Of a stretch of DNA of 64,000 nt, positions 9,201 through 17,581 are shown piece by piece. Source of the stretch: Desulforhabdus amnigena (GTDB lineage Bacteria; Desulfobacterota; Syntrophobacteria; Syntrophobacterales; Syntrophobacteraceae). Position numbers and translations under genes: made by a program. How positions within the stretch are numbered: the stretch's first letter is position 1; each line of letters opens with the position of its first letter. The stretch spans positions 523,001 through 587,000 of the forward strand of contig NZ_BSDR01000001.1 of NCBI RefSeq assembly GCF_027925305.1, read 5' to 3'. The notes under the pieces are model-generated. The model did not search any database, was not told the DNA's origin, and was given only the letters and a program-made list of their open reading frames with translations.

Positions 9201-10688
9201 ATGGAGCCCTTTCCTGATGAAGAATTTGCAGAAAATCGGTGTGATGAAGATAGCCACAATGAAAGACACGGCCAGGGCTATGGCGACCGTTACCGGGAGT
9301 GCAAAGATAAACTCGCCGGATGATCCCGAGAGGATCACCAGGGGCAGGAAAGAAAAGATGATCGTCGCGGTTGCGGCAAGGACCGGAACAATGACTTCGG
9401 AAACGCAGCGCCAACCGGCCTCCTCCCTCGGGACCTTGCGGTCGAGAAGATCGATGTAATTGTCGGCAATCACAATCGCATCGTCCACGACGATTCCTAG
9501 GACCACAATGAGCGCAGCGATAGAAACCTGATGCAGCGCGATTCCCACTGCATTCATTGCCCCCAGGGTTATGCAGAGCGTTATGGGAATGGCGAGTGCC
9601 GCGATCACCGCCACCCGAATGGGCAGCAGTATGATCGTAACAAGAACAACGGATGCTATGGCCAGCATGAATTCATGGCCGAGATGCGTTATTCGCTCCT
9701 TGACGACCTCAGGCTGATTGGCGATGAGATCGATCCGGATATCCGGCGGCAGCAGGGATTTCAGGCGGGTAAAAACCTCCTCGATTCGAACGCCGAGCTC
9801 TACTATATTCTTCCCCTTCTGCATCTCAACGGACAGCAGCAGGCACGGCTCGCCGTCGTAGCGCACAACGAACTGCGGGTCCTGGTATCTCCGCTCCACC
9901 TCGGCAAAATCGCGAATGTAGACGGGCTCCCCTGTTCGGGAGACGTCCACGAGCACACTCCTGATATCTTCTTCCTCATTGAAGAGGCCTGTGGTGTGCA
10001 GGGGAATCTTCGTGCGGTCGGCCTCGAAATGGCCGGAGCTCTCTATGGTATTGCGCTGTTTCAGTGCCTGGATCACGTTAAGCGGGTCCAGGAAATACTG
10101 CGACAACCGCTCCAGGTCGCTCGTTATCCAGATTTGTTCCTGCTGCTGGCCATACATGGCCAGCTTGCCCACTTCACGAATTGTGCGAAGCTCATCTTGA
10201 ATTGTGTCCACGTAGTCACGCAACTCACGGTAGCCATAGCGCTCACCGTGTATTGCGAGAAGCATCGCCACGGTGTCGCCGAAGTCCGAGTTTACGATGG
10301 GCCCCTGGACGCCGTCCGGTAGCTCGGTTGCGCGGGTCTCATTCATCTCGTGACGGATTTTGGCCCACACGAGGTCGGAGTTTTTCACGTAATTTTCAAG
10401 TTCCACGTTGATGATGACCAGACCGGGGCGGCTGGTTGAATACGTTTTCTCCTTGCGGATTTCGGGAAACTTGAAAATGTGTTTTTCCAGGGTTTTTGTG
10501 ACCTGCTTTTCGACTTGCTCGGAAGTTGCACCGGGATAAAGTGCGATGACCAGGCCGGTGCGAATGGTGATGGTGGGGTCTTCGGTGCGCGGCATGTACC
10601 GTAAGGCATAAAGTCCGACCGCAACGGCCATGGCGGTAAGGATCAAAAAAACTATCGGGTAGCGCAGAGATGCCTTTGCCGGGTTCAT
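6297..10688 (-). CDS. RND efflux permease fused to TolC-like outer-membrane protein
   Basis: 1463 residues. Residues 1 to ~1015 form a complete AcrB/MexB-type permease: N-terminal membrane helix, periplasmic porter domains, and VVDDAIVIADN with the paired Asp used for proton relay in TM4, ending in PVLFVIAKSRA. Then comes PSSAAVAAMCIAGLILAANPAFA followed by ETKRLTLPEAVELAL and ~420 residues of an outer-membrane efflux protein (TolC, two OEP repeats). The junction looks like a signal peptide with an A-x-A cleavage site (about residue 1043, nt ~7555). Overlaps the adaptor gene by ATGA. Normally these are separate genes; processing at the internal site may release TolC. Substrate unknown. Confidence 0.9.
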   Translation of the reverse strand: MNPAKASLRYPIVFLILTAMAVAVGLYALRYMPRTEDPTITIRTGLVIALYPGATSEQVEKQVTKTLEKHIFKFPEIRKEKTYSTSRPGLVIINVELENYVKNSDLVWAKIRHEMNETRATELPDGVQGPIVNSDFGDTVAMLLAIHGERYGYRELRDYVDTIQDELRTIREVGKLAMYGQQQEQIWITSDLERLSQYFLDPLNVIQALKQRNTIESSGHFEADRTKIPLHTTGLFNEEEDIRSVLVDVSRTGEPVYIRDFAEVERRYQDPQFVVRYDGEPCLLLSVEMQKGKNIVELGVRIEEVFTRLKSLLPPDIRIDLIANQPEVVKERITHLGHEFMLAIASVVLVTIILLPIRVAVIAALAIPITLCITLGAMNAVGIALHQVSIAALIVVLGIVVDDAIVIADNYIDLLDRKVPREEAGWRCVSEVIVPVLAATATIIFSFLPLVILSGSSGEFIFALPVTVAIALAVSFIVAIFITPIFCKFFIRKGLHDTSGGKEGGSKEKFSILNVIQSVYRAIIVFFMRYKVTAMALGVGAFAAGLLLSTLVPQQFFPSAERNQFVVDVWMGQGARIEATDAVMRRMEAYMKGRKEIEHFATFVGQSAPRFYYNVNPQQPDAAYGQFVVNTHSAKQTPALVEDLRKSFASLVPEALVIVKELQQGSSLEAPVEVRIVGEEIQELKRIGSQVEELLVEVPFSVFVHRDYFNESCMVDVNVNEELANRLGITHSLISKQVDGAFDGVPVSTFWEGDRAVTILLRLAQASRSSFSDVSDAYISSQLTRARVPLRAISTLEPEWQTSRIVRRNGVRTLTVRAFVEDGHYASQLLNAVQSRIEALPLPPGYRIEYGGDKFNTEETMPEMLTALGISLVAIFLTLLIQFRRVTEVLIVMISIPLAMPGAVLGLIITRNPFGFTAFMGLISLCGIVVRNAIILVDYINERIREGHSLEQAATEAGERRLRPIFLTTMAAAAGVTPMILSGSSLWSPLASVLAVGLIWSMFMTLLVVPVLFVIAKSRAVKPSSAAVAAMCIAGLILAANPAFAETKRLTLPEAVELALKGNSAVKIARFKVDEKGKRVAATSADYYPRLSNYSAVVGLSESQLVTVPIPNVGAFPINNTPSPNQGSSSFFVNSTVLSQPLTQLLKIHEATGIARSDQRVAEADARKAENDIILAVHQLYYGLLVARKQKEAAEAGLAAAQESLREAENAVLARNLLEVAVTESRTAVLQNKQSLLAANIRIADFNSELNHLLGLPLETELELSDPGPAKGPVQSRDYYLQAALSGNPEIESAKATVRKAQGGVSAARYEYIPDVTLFAANTYQDGMSFAKDDVGAFGLMMSWDIWDWGKRGAVVCERRAQLSQASENLHRLNEQVTVELDKAYRKLDDAKSMMDVAREALALQQERLRLTSDQLKASTISSAKYAEVAAALKKAESDELQARLAYDFALAELNRIAGTFQR

Positions 10689-11821
10689 TGCCGCACCTCT
10701 TCTTTTCTTAGCGGGTTTTGTGGTCCTCCAGGGGCAGTTTCATCCACCAATGAGACGATGGTTCCGTCCCGAAGCTTCTCCTGGCCCGCAAAAACGATGG
10801 TCTCGTCCCCTGAAAGGCCGCTTTGTATCGCAATCTCACGTCCGTAAACGGCTCCCCTTTCGACCCGCTTGGCATAGACACGCTGCTGCTCGGGGTAGTA
10901 AACAAAAACAATCGTGGCTCCCTGCGGGTCCCGCAGGATGGTCTCGGCCGGAAGGGTCATGAGCTCGATCGTCCTGTCCCCCTCGATCCTGGCCTCGGCA
11001 ACCATCCCGACCCGGAGGATATGAGCGGGATTGGGAACCAGGATCCTCGTCATGTACGTTCGGGTATTGGGGTCCGCCGAGACGTTAATGACCCGCACCT
11101 TCCCCTCGAACGATTCCGTAGGCATAGCCGGGATCGTGACCGCCGCCGTCTGGCCGACCCTGACGAGATGAATGTCGGTTTCCGGTACACCGACGTTGAT
11201 CTCCACGGGATCGAGCTTCACGATCTCGAAAACAGGGTTCCCGGAGCTTGCGGTCTGGCCCGGCTCGATGGATCGCTTCGAGATGAAACCGTCGGCGGGA
11301 GCGTAGAGCGATGCATCTGTAAGGCGCTTTTGGGCCAGCTTTTGATTGGCGATGGCCTGATCCACCTGCTCTTTGGCGCTCAACCAGGCCGCCCTGTATT
11401 TTTCAAAGTCGTTTTGCGCGAGGCTCCTGGACTCATACAGGAATTTCATCCTGGCGTACTCGTCCTTACTGCGAGCGAGGGCGACTTTTGCCTGTCCGGC
11501 CTGCGCGGATGCGGCCTGTAGCGAGAGCTTGTAGTCAACCGGGTCAATAGCTGCGAGGAATTGTCCCTTTTTAACGTAATCGCCCTCCCGAGGCCCCACT
11601 TCGATCACTTTCCCCGAGACCAGAAAAGAAACCGGCACCGGATCGTCAGGCGACGTCACCGTACCGCTCACCGACACGAATTCGCGCTCTTGCACGTGCC
11701 GCACCTTCCCCGTTTTGATCGGGGTCGGTTTGGCCGCGGGCGGCTCCACACTTTTGTCCTGGGAACAGGCGGTCAACACAAATAGGATTGAAACGAAGCT
11801 TACGGCAGATAAGAATCGCAT
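10685..11821 (-). CDS. RND efflux periplasmic adaptor (membrane fusion protein), lipoprotein
   Basis: About 378 residues from ATG 11819-11821, supported by AGAGGA upstream; the frame is open to 11950 but without a better start. N-terminus MRFLSAVSFVSILFVLTACS is a lipoprotein signal with lipobox LTAC, so it is anchored in the inner membrane facing the periplasm. Lipoyl half-motifs (KVIEVGPREGDYVKKGQFLA and the LYAPADGFISKRSIEPGQ side) flank a coiled-coil hairpin, followed by beta-barrel (GMVAEARIEGD). Links the permease to the TolC part encoded by the next gene, with which it overlaps by 4 nt. Confidence 0.92.
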   Translation of the reverse strand: MRFLSAVSFVSILFVLTACSQDKSVEPPAAKPTPIKTGKVRHVQEREFVSVSGTVTSPDDPVPVSFLVSGKVIEVGPREGDYVKKGQFLAAIDPVDYKLSLQAASAQAGQAKVALARSKDEYARMKFLYESRSLAQNDFEKYRAAWLSAKEQVDQAIANQKLAQKRLTDASLYAPADGFISKRSIEPGQTASSGNPVFEIVKLDPVEINVGVPETDIHLVRVGQTAAVTIPAMPTESFEGKVRVINVSADPNTRTYMTRILVPNPAHILRVGMVAEARIEGDRTIELMTLPAETILRDPQGATIVFVYYPEQQRVYAKRVERGAVYGREIAIQSGLSGDETIVFAGQEKLRDGTIVSLVDETAPGGPQNPLRKEEVRQ

Positions 11822-11849
11822 TGCAGGAGTCCTCTCATTGTTGTGTGAT

Positions 11850-12551
11850 TCATTCTCTCTTAAAAATCGCAGACAAGAGATCGAGTTGGATTTCCTGTAT
11901 CTGCGCAAGCCGATCCCACTGATGCGAAAGGAGGTGATCCAGCTTCTCATGGAGATTGCGAATTTCGAGCTCTGCCTTGAGATTGATCAGGTAATCGTTC
12001 TGTGAGCGCAGCCGGTCTTTTGCCTCCTGGCGATTCTGACTCATCATGATAACGGGTGCCTGGATTGCAGCGAGACACGAAAGAAGAAGGTTCAGCAGGA
12101 TGAATGGATACGGATCCGGGGGGTGCAGACCGAGCACCAGGGTATTCATCACGATCCAAAGCGCAAGGAAGGCGCCAAAAGACAATATAAAGGTCCAACT
12201 CCCGCCAAATCTTGCAAACCCATCCGCCAGTCTCTCGCCGAAAGACCGCCCGCTCTCGAACTCTGTGTCGATGTTCCTTGCGACCAGTTCATGCTCCCGG
12301 ATGCTGTGCAGGATTTGCTCCTCAATGTTTGTGAGCTCCCCCTTTTCGGACTCGAGGAGGGAATGGACATGATCAACCCCGTACCTTATGAGGTCCTGTT
12401 TACAGATGAAGCCGTCCTGTGTCCAGGTGCGGTGATCGCGGGTAATCCGATTCACAATGCCGTCTCTCACGGCAGCGCATGGAAAAAGATCCACTCGAGG
12501 GAAGCTCTTTCCGCAGATCACGCATGCATGCCAGTCATGTCTATCAGTCAT
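11850..12551 (-). CDS. DUF1003 membrane protein with N-terminal Cys pair
   Basis: 233 residues. The N-terminus carries CVICGKSF, a possible metal-binding knuckle. The DUF1003 core has two membrane segments (FGGSWTFILSFGAFLALWIV and PFILLNLLLSCLAAIQAPVI) followed by MMSQNRQEAKDR and a long coiled-coil tail. Function of DUF1003 proteins is unknown. It lies 28 nt upstream of the RND adaptor and 43 nt downstream of the DUF3141 gene on the same strand, so all may be co-transcribed. Confidence 0.85.
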   Translation of the reverse strand: MTDRHDWHACVICGKSFPRVDLFPCAAVRDGIVNRITRDHRTWTQDGFICKQDLIRYGVDHVHSLLESEKGELTNIEEQILHSIREHELVARNIDTEFESGRSFGERLADGFARFGGSWTFILSFGAFLALWIVMNTLVLGLHPPDPYPFILLNLLLSCLAAIQAPVIMMSQNRQEAKDRLRSQNDYLINLKAELEIRNLHEKLDHLLSHQWDRLAQIQEIQLDLLSAIFKRE

Positions 12552-12594
12552 AAGTTAACCTGTTGATTGTGTTAAGGCAAATTTCGCATCCTAC

Positions 12595-14847
12595 TTACAT
12601 CATTCTCAGTGGTGGAGTTTGATCGCTCGAGATGCTCACGCCCAGGATCTCTTCGATCTTTCTGAACCTGACCTGCTGTGAATCCTCCAGCTTGCCGGTC
12701 CTTGCAGTGGCGATCCTGTAAACAAGTTCAAGCGCCAGAGCGCGCCGGTCGGGATCGGGCAGCAGTTTCGGCAAAGCGTTTATTGCCCGCTCCTCATCCA
12801 TAAGCAGAATGAACCACTGCCTCTTTAAGGCTTGTTTCAACTGTGCGAGGGTCGGCCGCTCGTCGGCGGGAGCCTCGCGGATGAGCTGCTGGGCCAGGCG
12901 GAAGGGACGCTCGTCCACCACCTGGATGTCGCGGTCCTGGTAAAGCAGCATCCGAACAGCCGCCTCGAGCAGATCACCCTGTTCAATAAAGGACTCGTTC
13001 TCCAGCTTCTTTAGACGCTCCAATTCATTGCGGAGCCAGTCTTCGTACCGCGGTGCTCCCTGTTGTGCGCTGCCGCCTTTAAGTCCAACCATCGAAGCCA
13101 TCCAGGGTGATTCATAAATCAATTTAAAGATGCGTTCGCACCATGCGTCCCTAGTATCACGGTAGGTGTTGAGTGAATCCATAATTCTTTCCGAGACGTG
13201 CCCTTCGAGCTCGAGGAAGGGGTTGTCGGAAGAAACCGGTTTGCGCTGTTTGCGAACAATTTCCGCAACTGCCCTTAACGGCCACATCGCAGGATTCATG
13301 TCGGAACACATGTAGCGTTGCAGGCGATCCGGCTGTAGCATGCGCCACCAGTAGGCGGTCATCTTATTTGACATCGCCTGCACCCAGGGCGAGAGGAAAG
13401 TATCATAGAGGCCCTGGTTTATTTCGGCGACTCTCTTTACGACCTCGAAAGGCCGTTCGTGAGCGCGCCCATCGCCAAGGGCGAGGATATCCTCGATGGT
13501 GCGCATCTCGAATCTGACCAGATATCGCCCGTCGATCAGCTCATGATGCGGCATGTCGGGTTTAGTATCTTCTATTATGGCTTCGTAGAGCCCCGGCGGC
13601 AGTGCATCTATCAAATCCACTGCGGTGATCAGCTCCGTATACTCCCGGTCGGCCACTGCGGCCGAAACGAAGATCCCGAGATGGCCGGCCTTCTCATGGA
13701 GGCAGTAGATGATTGTCTGCTCGTGTGCGCGGATCTCGTCCACACTCCTGTAGAGGTCCGGGATCCAGTTCAGAGCCTGTTGCGGCGGAGTGATATTGTC
13801 GCCCCAGGAAGCGAATACGACAATCGGCGAGCGAATGTTGTAAAGATTGACGATGGTCTTCCCATCGGCCGAGGTAACCTGGTTTGCGGAGAGCTTGTTG
13901 CCCACGAAAAGGTTCTGGACGATCCATTCGATTTCCTGCTTGTTGAGGTAAAAGTATCCGCCCCACCATTTTTCGAAATCGAGAAAGCGCTCGGCCTCGG
14001 TATCTATTTTCGAGTAAAGATTGTATTGTTTGCCCCAAAGCGTATTCGAAGGATTGAGGTTTTCAAAATTCCGAACGAGGTAGCTGCCGTCAAAGATGCC
14101 GTTTCCAAGGTCGCTCGCAAAAGAAGAAAGCCATGACCCGCCAAGGAGCCCCCCGCTGTAGCGCATGGGATTTTCTCCTTCCACACCTGCCCAGTATGAG
14201 ACTGGAGATCCCGCGAGCAGAATCGGGCCGAACAGTTCCGGCGCCACGGCCGCGAGAATCATCAGCGCCCAGCCGCCCTGGCAGTTGCCGATCACGAACG
14301 GCTTGCCTTCGGCATGGGGATGCAGCTCGTTAACCTTCTCCAGGAACACGGCCTCGGCTCTTGTCACCGATTCTATGGTCTGTCCCGAGCATGGCTTAGA
14401 AAAGAACATTACAAAATAACAGGGGTGCCTGGAGCGAAGGGCTATACCTATTTCGCTCGCTATCTTGGATCCGGCGACACCCGGTCCATGGCCCGCCCTC
14501 GGGTCGATCACCACAATCGGGCGCTTCACGGGGTCTGTGGGATGCTCAGCGGGAGGAACGATTCGAACAAGCGCATAGTTGGCGGGCCGGTCGAGAGTGC
14601 GTCCATCCACAACCGTTTCATACTTGAACACGAGGACGGGCGGCTGTCCTGCCTTTTCATGTTCGATACAGATATTGCCGCGTCGGCGCATCACATCGCA
14701 GAATAGTAGACTCCGCTGCCAGGTGTCAACCAGGTATGAGAGGGCCTGGCCTGGGAGATCGGGAGTCGGCCATTGCCAAGCAAGATTCCTGGATGCTGTG
14801 GCTGAAGCATCTGAGGCAGAAGACGGGGTCTTGGTTTCCTTTGTCAT
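12595..14847 (-). CDS. DUF3141 protein, alpha/beta hydrolase related to polyhydroxyalkanoate synthase
   Basis: About 750 residues from ATG 14845-14847 (MTKETKTPSS), with GGAG 6-7 nt upstream; the longer frame runs into the duplicated segment. The nucleophile elbow is GNCQGGW, i.e. cysteine as in PHA synthases rather than the serine of lipases. PIVVIDPRAGHGPGVAGSKI and the RYSGGLLGGSW region follow the DUF3141 pattern, and a long helical C-terminus (about 500-750) is family-typical. Biochemistry is not established; a thioester or polyester role is inference. Upstream gene of the apparent DUF1003-adaptor-RND run. Confidence 0.8.
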   Translation of the reverse strand: MTKETKTPSSASDASATASRNLAWQWPTPDLPGQALSYLVDTWQRSLLFCDVMRRRGNICIEHEKAGQPPVLVFKYETVVDGRTLDRPANYALVRIVPPAEHPTDPVKRPIVVIDPRAGHGPGVAGSKIASEIGIALRSRHPCYFVMFFSKPCSGQTIESVTRAEAVFLEKVNELHPHAEGKPFVIGNCQGGWALMILAAVAPELFGPILLAGSPVSYWAGVEGENPMRYSGGLLGGSWLSSFASDLGNGIFDGSYLVRNFENLNPSNTLWGKQYNLYSKIDTEAERFLDFEKWWGGYFYLNKQEIEWIVQNLFVGNKLSANQVTSADGKTIVNLYNIRSPIVVFASWGDNITPPQQALNWIPDLYRSVDEIRAHEQTIIYCLHEKAGHLGIFVSAAVADREYTELITAVDLIDALPPGLYEAIIEDTKPDMPHHELIDGRYLVRFEMRTIEDILALGDGRAHERPFEVVKRVAEINQGLYDTFLSPWVQAMSNKMTAYWWRMLQPDRLQRYMCSDMNPAMWPLRAVAEIVRKQRKPVSSDNPFLELEGHVSERIMDSLNTYRDTRDAWCERIFKLIYESPWMASMVGLKGGSAQQGAPRYEDWLRNELERLKKLENESFIEQGDLLEAAVRMLLYQDRDIQVVDERPFRLAQQLIREAPADERPTLAQLKQALKRQWFILLMDEERAINALPKLLPDPDRRALALELVYRIATARTGKLEDSQQVRFRKIEEILGVSISSDQTPPLRMM

Positions 14848-14932
14848 GCTATTCTCCAGTCCTGCAGAATGTTCCCCTCCACTATCCTGAGATAGGGGAC
14901 ATCCGTTGCTCCGAATTGTGTACTTGTTGCAG

Positions 14933-15211
14933 TTAGAATTCTTCCTGCTCAATCCATAGTGTGTGGCTTATGAGTCCGAGGCCTGCTAAGGCCGAACTCA
15001 ACTCTCTGCCCAAGACGCTCCCGTTGCCGGGATTGGACTTCCATTGAAGATGAATGCTGATATCGGTTGCATACCTTGTGTTGCAAAATACGGTCATCTT
15101 CAAGAGCTTTTCACCGGCAATGGACTGATGCGTTTGCCTACAGATCTCCAAGATCTTTTCGGCCTCGATAATCCCGGCCGCCCGAGTACTTATCATCTCA
15201 AGCCATATCAT
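14933..15211 (-). CDS. Small conserved protein, copy B (intact)
   Basis: 92 residues from the ATG at 15211 (MIWLEMISTR), with AAGGGGAG just upstream; an ATG 18 nt earlier is also possible. Intact version of copy A, ending LISHTLWIEQEEF. Alternating strands and helices suggest a compact ferredoxin-like fold; no catalytic motif is recognised. The DNA past its stop (TTGCAGTTA onward) is also shared with copy A, so a block larger than the gene was duplicated. The divergent neighbour at 15525 is the stump of the sigma-54 activator paired with copy A. Confidence 0.7.
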   Translation of the reverse strand: MIWLEMISTRAAGIIEAEKILEICRQTHQSIAGEKLLKMTVFCNTRYATDISIHLQWKSNPGNGSVLGRELSSALAGLGLISHTLWIEQEEF

Positions 15212-15524
15212 GCCGCTCCCCTTTTTCATTCCAGACCTCCAGCAGTGGCTGGATTCCTTGTGCTGGTGAGGCTGTGCGCATCGGCCCTGCTTTGAACGTC
15301 ACGGACTGAATGAGGGGGAGAACCGATGCCCCAGCCTCTGCGAGCACAAACAACAATATCCATGCCAGTTGCCTTCCAACTGACTTCTACCTGCACTGGG
15401 AAACAGCTGTGCCAAGATCCACGAAATGTGGTACATGCTTCTGCCAAATATCGTGTTATCGTTAAATAGCACAAGATCAGGACGTTATCTCTTTACCTCA
15501 CATGAGGTGCCAAGGGGAAGGAAC

Positions 15525-15689
15525 ATGGAGCTTGACAAGAACGAGTTTTTCAGGCATGCCACGCTCAGAATCTGCAGCAACCCGGATATTGGGGCGTATC
15601 CTCGAGAAGCAAAACTCTTTGCAGCGCCTGTTACTATTCTCATTCGTCAAGTGGAAGCACTGGACCGACCAAGTAGACTGATAGACTGA
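15525..15689 (+). pseudogene. Truncated N-terminus of sigma-54 activator (third copy)
   Basis: Starts ATG 15525 after AAGGGGAAGG and reads MELDKNEFFRHATLRICSNP, nearly the same as MELDRNAFFRQAALRICGSL of the gene at 3447. Similarity ends about 15590, after which the frame continues with unrelated residues to a stop at 15689. AAA+ and DNA-binding parts are missing. It is the dead regulator half of the duplicated small-protein/activator module. Confidence 0.75.
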
Positions 15690-15911
15690 CAGTCGAAATA
15701 CCGGATACAGGAGGAATTGTAGTAAGAGGTACCGCGGTTCCGATTGAGGCAGCGTTGAGTAATTTCAGTGGACGATTGTGAGCAAGTGCAAATGGAATCT
15801 GAAAGAGCCACCCCAAAACCCCTTGCTCCGGAATCTCGGAGGGCCGTTCACGTCTTACTTGCAAGCGGCTAACCGGACGCTGCTGGTATGAGCCGTTTTT
15901 AATTGTGGAAA
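15590..15911. other. No gene recognised between activator stump and PAS protein
   Basis: This stretch follows the break in the duplicated segment. Short frames on both strands show no family resemblance. It probably holds the promoter of the gene at 15912, but no clear -35/-10 pair was identified. Confidence 0.3.
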
Positions 15912-17147
15912 ATGGAGAATCTCGTAGTGGAAAAAAATCTAACCTGCAAAGAATTGGAATCAAGGGTTAAGGAGTTAGAAGAAGAGATCGAGAAGTGCAA
16001 AAGAGCTGAGAAAGATTTGCTGAAAGAGAAGAGTTTTTCAGAAGCGCTAATTAAAAGCCTACCAGGTGTTTTCTACGTCTTTGATCAAGAATTGAGAAAT
16101 GTTCGATGGAATGAGAATCTTGAACAGGTGACGGGGTATTCTTCCGAAGAACGATCGCGAATGGGTCCTCTTGATACTTTTGAAGGAGAGGACAAGAGGG
16201 TTGTCGCAGAGGCGATTAATGAAGTCTTGATTAAAGGTGAGGGCTTTGTAGAGGCAAATATTGCATCAAAAACCGGGAAGAAGACCCCTTATTTTTTCAC
16301 CGGAGTCCGAGCTGAGATTGATAATTCCACATATGTAGTAGGAATGGGAATAGACATCACCGAGCGCAAGCGGGCCGAAGAAGAGCGTCGGCAGCTTTCT
16401 CGCCAACGCCTTCAAACCTGCAATGTTATGGCTCATGAACTTCGAAATGCCCTAGTAAAACTTGGTTTTGTCTTTTCGGCCATCAATTCGGTTATGGGGT
16501 TTCTTCGGGAACAGTGGGAAATGGAGCTGCGAAAAGCCTTTCCGGGTCTGGAAGACAAAAGCGCCATTCTCATGCGGCTAGGGGAGTTGATCGTCTTGAA
16601 GCAGGCTCTTCTTGGCGACCAAAAAGAGTTGAGGCAATTGAGTGAAGAACTCATGGCTGAGCAGGTGGCAGTGGCCAACCTCTATCTTTTGCCTGAACAG
16701 GAAAAGAGCTGGCTTCATAATAAGATTCGCCCGAAGTGGCGTCGTCTATTGGCTGAAAGCCGAGCCTGGGAGGAAGACAAAGAGGAGGTGTGGGAGCTAT
16801 TGAGTCGTCTGGAGAATGCTATCCGGATTGTGCAGGATGAAGATCTCGCCCAAAAAATGGCACACCTTCCCGAAGATCTTCGGATCAAATGGCAGAAGCT
16901 TGCCTGCACCCAGTTTTCGGCAACCAATCTTTCCCTGCTGGAGGATGTTTTGCATCTTCTCGATCATCCCGGGATGAACATTCGATATAAAGTTCAGCTT
17001 AAGAAGCTAATTACCTTCCTGAAAGCTCTTGCGGACATTTCCTTCGTAATAGAAGACCGAATGAATCAGTTGCTTTTTTCTTTGAAAAGCGGAGAGCAGC
17101 AGGAAGGGTTTTGGGGTACTGATGATCGTAATTACGCCGCTGATTGA
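15912..17147 (+). CDS. PAS-domain protein with histidine-kinase-like H-box but no ATPase domain
   Basis: About 411 residues from ATG 15912 (MENLVVEKN); an upstream TTG is less likely. An N-terminal coiled coil (KELEEEIEKCKRAEKDLLKE) leads into a PAS domain (about 45-160; LPGVFYVFDQELRNVRWNEN, closing VVGMGIDITERKRAEEE). Then MAHELRNALVKLGF resembles a HisKA H-box with a candidate phospho-His. The remaining ~230 residues are helical, with no N, G1 or G2 boxes, so it cannot phosphorylate itself in the usual way. It could be a degenerate kinase, phosphotransfer or scaffold protein. Lower GC and AT-rich codons compared with neighbours suggest foreign origin. Confidence 0.65.
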   Translation: MENLVVEKNLTCKELESRVKELEEEIEKCKRAEKDLLKEKSFSEALIKSLPGVFYVFDQELRNVRWNENLEQVTGYSSEERSRMGPLDTFEGEDKRVVAEAINEVLIKGEGFVEANIASKTGKKTPYFFTGVRAEIDNSTYVVGMGIDITERKRAEEERRQLSRQRLQTCNVMAHELRNALVKLGFVFSAINSVMGFLREQWEMELRKAFPGLEDKSAILMRLGELIVLKQALLGDQKELRQLSEELMAEQVAVANLYLLPEQEKSWLHNKIRPKWRRLLAESRAWEEDKEEVWELLSRLENAIRIVQDEDLAQKMAHLPEDLRIKWQKLACTQFSATNLSLLEDVLHLLDHPGMNIRYKVQLKKLITFLKALADISFVIEDRMNQLLFSLKSGEQQEGFWGTDDRNYAAD

Positions 17148-17422
17148 TCTCAGCAGCGACGCATGCATTCAGGGGTAAAACTGGCCGCGCATTTAGGATT
17201 CTGTGTCCTAGTACTACAACGAGAGATTATTGGTCGAGCAGCCAAGTGTCACACCCAAAGGCCTCGTCGCCTGCTGAATTTCACCCTTTCACCTCCCTGG
17301 TGGATTCCGTTTTCTCCCTGAGGCGTTTCAAAAGGTTCTCGAAGGACTCGCCGTTCAAAATGGAGGCAAATTGCCCACGGTAATTGCTAACCAAACTGAC
17401 TCCCTCGAACGAGGCGAGTTAG

Positions 17423-17572
17423 AGGAAGGTCTTCACGCAGCCTTCCGCCTTTGATCCGGATGTAGCACCGCAGCTTTTCGATTTCATCCCCCGGCCCTTC
17501 GATGGCTTGTGCGATGGCACTCTCGCACCTGTCGCATTGGTCAAGAACAAGAGTCCTGTAAATGATTGCGTT
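17423..17572 (-). pseudogene. TetR regulator fragment, paralogue of the gene at 520-1176
   Basis: The minus strand reads IYRTLVLDQCDRCESAIAQA followed by GDEIEKLRCYIRIKG, aligning with LYKALVLDQCDKFEETITHA and DDEVEKLRNFIRTKR in the complete TetR gene. The helix-turn-helix and C-terminal half are missing. It starts 10 nt after the small-protein gene at 17582, the reverse state of the 0.5-1.3 kb locus where TetR is intact and the small gene is eroded. Confidence 0.65.
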
Positions 17573-17581
17573 CCCCGGTGG

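Noticed and set aside
15413-15450. Possible sigma-54 promoter (GGTACATGCTTCTGC)
   Set aside because: GG and GC are separated by 11 rather than 10 nt and the equivalent stretch upstream of the intact copy at 3.3 kb does not keep the pattern.
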